Positions 59,541 to 64,000 of a DNA stretch of 64,000 bases are shown here, one piece after another. The position numbers and the translations under genes were made by a program. The DNA is taken from contig JADCJL010000020.1 of assembly GCA_020247055.1 (NCBI GenBank), positions 30,526 to 94,525 on the forward strand. The letters run 5' to 3'. Source of the stretch: Acidobacteriaceae bacterium (GTDB lineage Bacteria > Acidobacteriota > Terriglobia > Bryobacterales > Bryobacteraceae). Position 1 is the stretch's first letter, and the number at the start of each line of letters is the position of its first letter. The notes below the pieces were generated by a model. The model had not been told where the DNA came from, ran no database searches, and saw only the letters and a program-made list of their open reading frames with translations.

Positions 59541-62500
59541 TCAGAAACTCAGCTTCAGCGCCAACTGCCCCAGCCGCGACGGCCCGGCCTCGAGAATCCG
59601 CCCGAAGTTCGCCGAATTCAAATCGCTCACCGGCACGGCGAAGTTGGCGTGGTTGGCCACGTTGAACACCTCGGCGCGGAACTGCAGCCGCAGCCGCTCG
59701 CTCAACGCGAACGTCTTCAGCAGCGAAAGATCGAGATTGCCGAGCCCCGGACCCCGCGCGATGTTCCGCCCGGCGTTGCCGAAGCGGCCCGCCTCGGTCA
59801 CCGGGTTCAGCCGCCGGAAGGCGCTCCGTGGCAGCCACTGCTCCACCGTCCGCGGCCCCTGGTTCGGATCGGCAATCAGATCCGGCCGGCCGCCGCTGTA
59901 GCCCGAAATCGGCGGATGCGACGCCTGCGCGGCCACGTTCGTTGAGTCGAACACGGTGAACGGCGTGCCGGAGTGCGCCGAGTAAATCCCATTCAACTGC
60001 CAGCCCTTTTTGATCTCCCAACTGCCGCTCAGAACCACCCGATGGCGGGCGTCGAACAGCGACGGTCCCCGCTCGGCCCGCAGATTGAAAGGATCCTGCG
60101 CAATGTCGTTCTCCCCGGCCAGCGGCCGCGCCGCCGCCCCGCCCAGGTTCATCGCCGACAGGTAGTCGAGCGTCTTCGAAAACCAGTAGGAGGCGTTGAA
60201 CCCGAGCCCTTTATCGAACCGCCGGCTCAGGCTGAACTGCCCGGCGTGATAGGAGGAGTTGGTGATGTAGCTCAGCATCGCCACGTGGGTGAAGTTCGGC
60301 GCGTAGAGCCGCCGGCTGTCGGCGTTCTGGGCCGTGGCCCCGGGGCCGAAAACCGCCGGGTTGGCTTCGATGTTGCGCGGCAGGCGGGTCCCTTTCGTGC
60401 CCAGATAGCGGGCCTCGGCCACGTAGCCGCCCCCCAGCGCGCGCTGCAGCGTCAGGTTCCAGTTCTGCGCGTAGGGCGGCCGGGCGTTGCGGTCCATCAC
60501 CACCAGCGTGAGCGGCAGCGGAAACGTGCCCGGCGCCGGACGGCTCACGGTGCCGTATGGGTTCGTGAAGTTCACGGCCGGCCCGCTGAACTGGATCAGC
60601 TGCGTCCACGGCAGCGAACTCACCGGCACCTGCGAAGCCACCCCCGACCCGTTGGCGAACGGATCGAAGAAGATGCCATAGCCCGCCCGCACGCTCATTA
60701 CTCCGCGCCCGTCCGGATTCCACGCCACCCCGAACCGCGGCATCAGCCCCTTCCGGAACACCGGCGCCACCCCGGCCGCCACCCCCGCATCGCCCGGGAA
60801 CAGCAGCCCGCGCGGCGCCTCCGGCCGCACCGTCGATTGCTGGCCCGGCACAAAGGCGTTCAGCCGGTTCCGCACCTCGGTCAGCGGCGTGTTCACCTCC
60901 CACCGCAGCCCGTAGTTCAGCGTCACCGTCCGCCCCACGCGCCACTCGTCCTGCCCGTACACCGACGTCTCCCAACCCCGCATCCCGCGCGACAAGTCGC
61001 CCAAGCCCTGATAGAACACCGCCGGCCGCCCCAGCAGCAGATTGGCAAACCCATCGCCAAAAGGCGGCGTTGGCGCGAACACAAAAAACGCGTTGGGCGC
61101 GATGGCCTGGAACATGTTCAGATACAACCGCCGCACCTCCGCGCCCGCCTTCCAGGCATGGCGCCCCCGCGCGAGGCTCAACGAATCGGCCGCCTCCCAG
61201 CTCGTCTGCGCCGATGTGCGCGGACCCGTAATCGAGCCCCCCACGGGCGAATAGCCGCTCACGTTGAAAAATGGCGCGCTCTGCCCGAGCTGCGAAGCCG
61301 AGTCGTAGTTAAAGCCCAACTCCCGCGGCGAAATCCGGTTCAGCCGCTGATCGAACAGGAACACATGGCGGAAGAAGGCCGCCCGCGCCACGTTCACCGC
61401 GTGCGGCGACAACACCTGCGTCCCGCTCACGGCCAGCGAGTTCGTCCGCAGGTCGTCCCGCACGGGAAACCCCGGCAGGTCCGACCCGCGAATGGAAATC
61501 GGGTTCCGGTTGTATCCGTCCGCCAGCGCGTAGCGCACATTGAACTGCGCCCGCTCGCTCATCAGATAGTCCACGCGACCACCCGCCTGGTTCGATTCGT
61601 TCTCGGTCACCACGGTCCCGGTGTACACGGAGGGAGTCGTGTTCCCGAGCGGGTAGAGCTCGGCCACGCGCCGCCCCACGGCGCTCATCTGCGACGGCGG
61701 AATCTGCCCGGCGGCAAACAGCCCCGCGCGCTGCGCCGGCGTCGGCACGTTGGCCGAGCGCGTAATCCCCTGCCGGTTGCGGAAGCCCTCGGCGTAGGCG
61801 AAATAGAACAGCTTGTTCGCCCGCACCGGCCCGCCCAACGTGCCGCCGAACTGGTTCTGCTTGAGCGGCTCCACCTCGCGCGAAAAAAAGTTCCGCGCGT
61901 CAAACACGTCATTTCGGAAGAAATGGTAGAGGCCTCCGTGCAGCTGATTCGTTCCCGACCGGGTCACCACCGAGGTGTTCGAACCGGCCGTGCCGCCATA
62001 CTCCGGCGGCGCCGTGTGGGTCAGAATGCGAAACTCGCTGATCGAATCGACGGGCGGCCGCAGCGCGAAGCCGCCGTCCATCCGGTTGACGTTTTTGGCC
62101 CCGTCGAGCAGGAAGTTGTTCGACTCCGGCCGCTGCCCGTTCACCGAGTACGCCTGCCCGGCGCGCAGCGAGCCGCCCGCCGTGGCGATGCCGTTGGTCA
62201 GGTCGGCCACGCCCGCCTGCAGCAGCCCCAACTGCGTGAAGTTCCGGCCGTTCAGCGGCAGATCGAGAATCTCCCGCGTCGTCACCGTCTTGCCGAGCGC
62301 GTTGCTTGCCGTGTCCACCAGCGCCGCTTCGGCGGAAACGCTGACCGACTCCTTCACCCCGGCCACCTCCAGCCGGACGTCCAGCCTTCGCACCTGGCTC
62401 ACCTCGAGCGTCAGCGGTTGGCTCGCAAACCGTGCAAACCCCGGCGCCTCCACCGCTACGGCATACCGGCCCACCGGCAGCATCGCAAAGTGATAGCGTC

Positions 62501-62669
62501 CCGCCTCCACCGGTGCGGTCTTTACCAACCCGTTGTCCAGATTGGTCACCGTCGCCTTCCCCGCCGGCACCGCGCCGCCCGACCCATCTCTGACACTGCC
62601 TTCCACCGTGGCCACCGGCTCCTGCGCTAACGCCGCCAGACCCGCAGCCAATAAGAGAACCAAACGCAT
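59541..62669 (-). CDS. Second TonB-dependent receptor with carboxypeptidase-regulatory domain
   Basis: 1042 residues from ATG 62669; the in-frame extension upstream overlaps the next gene's 3' flank. The signal peptide MRLVLLLAAGLAALAQ is followed by the regulatory domain (about 20-100, GSVRDGSGGAVPAGKATVTN). The plug follows with SVNGQRPESNNFLLDGAKNV (about 185-205) and the barrel ends RLGQLALKLSF. It shares design but not close sequence with the convergent receptor. Its plug carries the NGxRxxSNNFxLDGxxN motif of Oar-like receptors. Confidence 0.92.
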   Translation of the reverse strand: MRLVLLLAAGLAALAQEPVATVEGSVRDGSGGAVPAGKATVTNLDNGLVKTAPVEAGRYHFAMLPVGRYAVAVEAPGFARFASQPLTLEVSQVRRLDVRLEVAGVKESVSVSAEAALVDTASNALGKTVTTREILDLPLNGRNFTQLGLLQAGVADLTNGIATAGGSLRAGQAYSVNGQRPESNNFLLDGAKNVNRMDGGFALRPPVDSISEFRILTHTAPPEYGGTAGSNTSVVTRSGTNQLHGGLYHFFRNDVFDARNFFSREVEPLKQNQFGGTLGGPVRANKLFYFAYAEGFRNRQGITRSANVPTPAQRAGLFAAGQIPPSQMSAVGRRVAELYPLGNTTPSVYTGTVVTENESNQAGGRVDYLMSERAQFNVRYALADGYNRNPISIRGSDLPGFPVRDDLRTNSLAVSGTQVLSPHAVNVARAAFFRHVFLFDQRLNRISPRELGFNYDSASQLGQSAPFFNVSGYSPVGGSITGPRTSAQTSWEAADSLSLARGRHAWKAGAEVRRLYLNMFQAIAPNAFFVFAPTPPFGDGFANLLLGRPAVFYQGLGDLSRGMRGWETSVYGQDEWRVGRTVTLNYGLRWEVNTPLTEVRNRLNAFVPGQQSTVRPEAPRGLLFPGDAGVAAGVAPVFRKGLMPRFGVAWNPDGRGVMSVRAGYGIFFDPFANGSGVASQVPVSSLPWTQLIQFSGPAVNFTNPYGTVSRPAPGTFPLPLTLVVMDRNARPPYAQNWNLTLQRALGGGYVAEARYLGTKGTRLPRNIEANPAVFGPGATAQNADSRRLYAPNFTHVAMLSYITNSSYHAGQFSLSRRFDKGLGFNASYWFSKTLDYLSAMNLGGAAARPLAGENDIAQDPFNLRAERGPSLFDARHRVVLSGSWEIKKGWQLNGIYSAHSGTPFTVFDSTNVAAQASHPPISGYSGGRPDLIADPNQGPRTVEQWLPRSAFRRLNPVTEAGRFGNAGRNIARGPGLGNLDLSLLKTFALSERLRLQFRAEVFNVANHANFAVPVSDLNSANFGRILEAGPSRLGQLALKLSF

Positions 62670-62718
62670 CTTCAGAAGGTACCCGCCGGCCCCCGCGCCG
62701 CGCAGTAATCGGATTGAA

Positions 62719-64000
62719 CTACCGGTAGGGCAGCGCCCGTGGGGCCTGTCCTTCGATGCAATGGTAGGTCGCCCCCGTCGCCAGGCCCGGAAACTCATCT
62801 ACCCTGCCGTTCGGCCAACGCACCACCACCCGCTTCACCATCTTCTGCAACCCCACCCCGAACGTCGCCGCCCGCATCGACGAAGACAGATAGCTCGACC
62901 CGCTCCGGATCCGCCGCATCTGCCATCCCGCGGCGTCCTCCACCTCCACCACCGCGCCAATCGCGTCCCGGTTCGACACCCGTCCCTCCAACTGAAACCG
63001 GATCGACCGGTGCCCGTTCCCCACATCGTTGCGGTACAGATACGCCGGCCCGCCGTTGGTCGTCAGCAGCACGTCCAGATCGCCGTCCCGGTCGAAGTCC
63101 CCGAGCGCCAAGCCCCGGCCCACCTTCGGCGCGCGGAAGCCGCTGCCCACCTCGGCGCTGATGTCCCGGAAGCGGCCTTGCCCGTTGTTCAAAAACAGAT
63201 GCGGCGGCTGCGCGTAGGCCGGCCCCCGCGCCAGGTTGCGCACCGAATCGTCGATGTGTCCGTTCACCGCCAGCAGGTCCAGATGGCCATCGAGATCGGC
63301 GTCAAAGAACAGGCACCCGAAGCCGAGGGTCTTGCGCGAGGCCGCCCCGACGCCCGTCTCCTCGGCCCGGTCGAGGAAGCCGCCGCCGGTCCACTCGTAT
63401 AGGCCGATCATCTCGTTATCGAAGTTCGTCACGGCCAGGCCCTCCCGGCCCGTCCGGCGGAAGTCTCCCGCGTCCACGCCCATGCCGGCCCGCGCCCGGC
63501 CGTCTTCGGCGAAGGCCACGCCCGCGCGCACGGCCATCTCGCGAAACGTCCCGTCCCGGTTGTTGCGGTAGAGCTTGTTCGGCTGCGTATCGTTGGCGAC
63601 GAACAGGTCCGGCCAGCCGTCCTGATCGAAGTCGAGCATCGCCACCCCGAGCGACTTCGACGAGGCGTCGAACAGCCCGCTCTTGGCGGTCACGTCCTCG
63701 AAGGTGCCGTTGCCGCGGTTGCGGAACAGCCAGCACGTTGTCCCCCGGTAGGCCTCCGGGGTGCAGTAGGACTTCGTCTTGCCGTCCAGGCTGCAGAAGA
63801 CATCGGCCTCCGGCGACCAGCGCACGTAGTTGCATACGAATAAGTCCAGGTGCCCGTCGCGGTCGTAGTCAAACCAGACGGCCGAGGTGGAAAAGCCCGT
63901 CCGGTTGCCCAAGCCCGCCGCCGCCGTGACGTCGACGAAGCTGCCCCGGCCCGTGTTGCGCAGCAGCCGGTTCTGCCCCACGCCGGTCAGGTACAAGTCC
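62719..64000 (-). CDS. CRTAC1-type FG-GAP/VCBS protein with C-terminal ASPIC/UnbV domain, 5' end outside window
   Basis: At least 425 residues; the frame is still open at position 64000. Repeated blades include VWFDYDRDGHLDLFVCNYVR, MLDFDQDGWPDLFVANDTQP, DADLDGHLDLLAVNGHIDDS and GDFDRDGDLDVLLTTNGGPA, a calcium-binding propeller. The ASPIC/UnbV domain covers about the last 70 residues (GSSYLSSSMRAATFGVGLQK, VVVRWPNGRVDEFPGL). CRTAC1-like proteins near TonB receptors are typical of Acidobacteria and probably exported. It lies 49 bases upstream of the second receptor in the same direction, so the two may be co-transcribed. Confidence 0.9.
   Translation of the reverse strand, partial: DLYLTGVGQNRLLRNTGRGSFVDVTAAAGLGNRTGFSTSAVWFDYDRDGHLDLFVCNYVRWSPEADVFCSLDGKTKSYCTPEAYRGTTCWLFRNRGNGTFEDVTAKSGLFDASSKSLGVAMLDFDQDGWPDLFVANDTQPNKLYRNNRDGTFREMAVRAGVAFAEDGRARAGMGVDAGDFRRTGREGLAVTNFDNEMIGLYEWTGGGFLDRAEETGVGAASRKTLGFGCLFFDADLDGHLDLLAVNGHIDDSVRNLARGPAYAQPPHLFLNNGQGRFRDISAEVGSGFRAPKVGRGLALGDFDRDGDLDVLLTTNGGPAYLYRNDVGNGHRSIRFQLEGRVSNRDAIGAVVEVEDAAGWQMRRIRSGSSYLSSSMRAATFGVGLQKMVKRVVVRWPNGRVDEFPGLATGATYHCIEGQAPRALPYR

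Noticed and set aside
59973..62630. Open frame of 885 residues on the plus strand
   Set aside because: It is antisense to the second TonB receptor, Arg/Pro-rich, and has no recognisable domain; it is a product of the GC-rich codon pattern.

Overview
This 64 kb window is a gene-dense, high-GC bacterial chromosome segment. It carries no insertion sequence, integrase or CRISPR array. The content suggests an acidobacterium of the Bryobacter/Solibacter kind. Pointers are two large TonB-dependent receptors with an N-terminal carboxypeptidase-regulatory domain, secreted FG-GAP/VCBS and CRTAC1 (ASPIC/UnbV) proteins, a twin-arginine-like sulfatase, a PEP-CTERM protein and a membrane pyrophosphatase. 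This placement is inferred from gene content; no rRNA is present.

Layout. 1-5.5 kb: membrane pyrophosphatase (partial), rRNA methyltransferase RlmI, a small heat-shock protein with a near-consensus promoter, MsrQ, and a proline-rich PEP-CTERM protein. 5.5-13.6 kb: xseA diverges from a rightward run of glnA, a MOSC protein and glnE (glutamine synthetase and its adenylyltransferase), then a secreted helical-repeat-like protein, two overlapping small repeat proteins and a secreted protein. 13.6-14.1 kb: a gene-poor interval with a strong leftward terminator. 14.1-22 kb: an old-yellow-enzyme reductase, a parvulin isomerase, an ABC exporter, a VCBS protein, a Nudix hydrolase and a U32 protein. 22.1 kb: tRNA-Glu(CUC). 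22.2-26.5 kb: a small orphan, a DUF72 protein, cysK with a cysteine-free Rrf2 regulator (operator visible), and a sulfatase. 26.6-27.2 kb: five copies of an exact 115-bp tandem repeat.

27.3-35.7 kb is one long leftward run: icd, purE, purK, larC, metG, tatD, polyprenyl synthase, rhodanese. 35.7-37.2 kb holds ssb and two paralogous DUF669-like genes, one ending in an SSB-type acidic tip. 37.4-42.3 kb has secreted, methyltransferase and sugar-kinase genes and a rhomboid/glutaredoxin/radical-SAM trio. 42.3-48.9 kb: MFS transporter, cutA, an FtsB-like protein, two tandem phosphohexomutases, a CBM9-like protein and a DegT aminotransferase. 48.9-55 kb: small metabolic genes, then sulfate assimilation (APS kinase and APS reductase). 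55-64 kb: a beta-lactamase-like protein and a nucleoside hydrolase whose start codons overlap head to head, two convergent TonB receptors, and a partial CRTAC1 protein.

Coherent units are nitrogen assimilation control (glnA/glnE), cysteine and sulfate metabolism (rrf2-cysK; cysC-cysH), purine synthesis (purEK), single-stranded DNA handling (ssb with the DUF669 pair), and an outer-membrane uptake block at the right end. The points most worth follow-up are the ssb-DUF669 cluster, the 115-bp repeat array, the Rrf2-CysK operator, the repeat proteins after glnE, and the unexplained leftward terminator near 13.64 kb.
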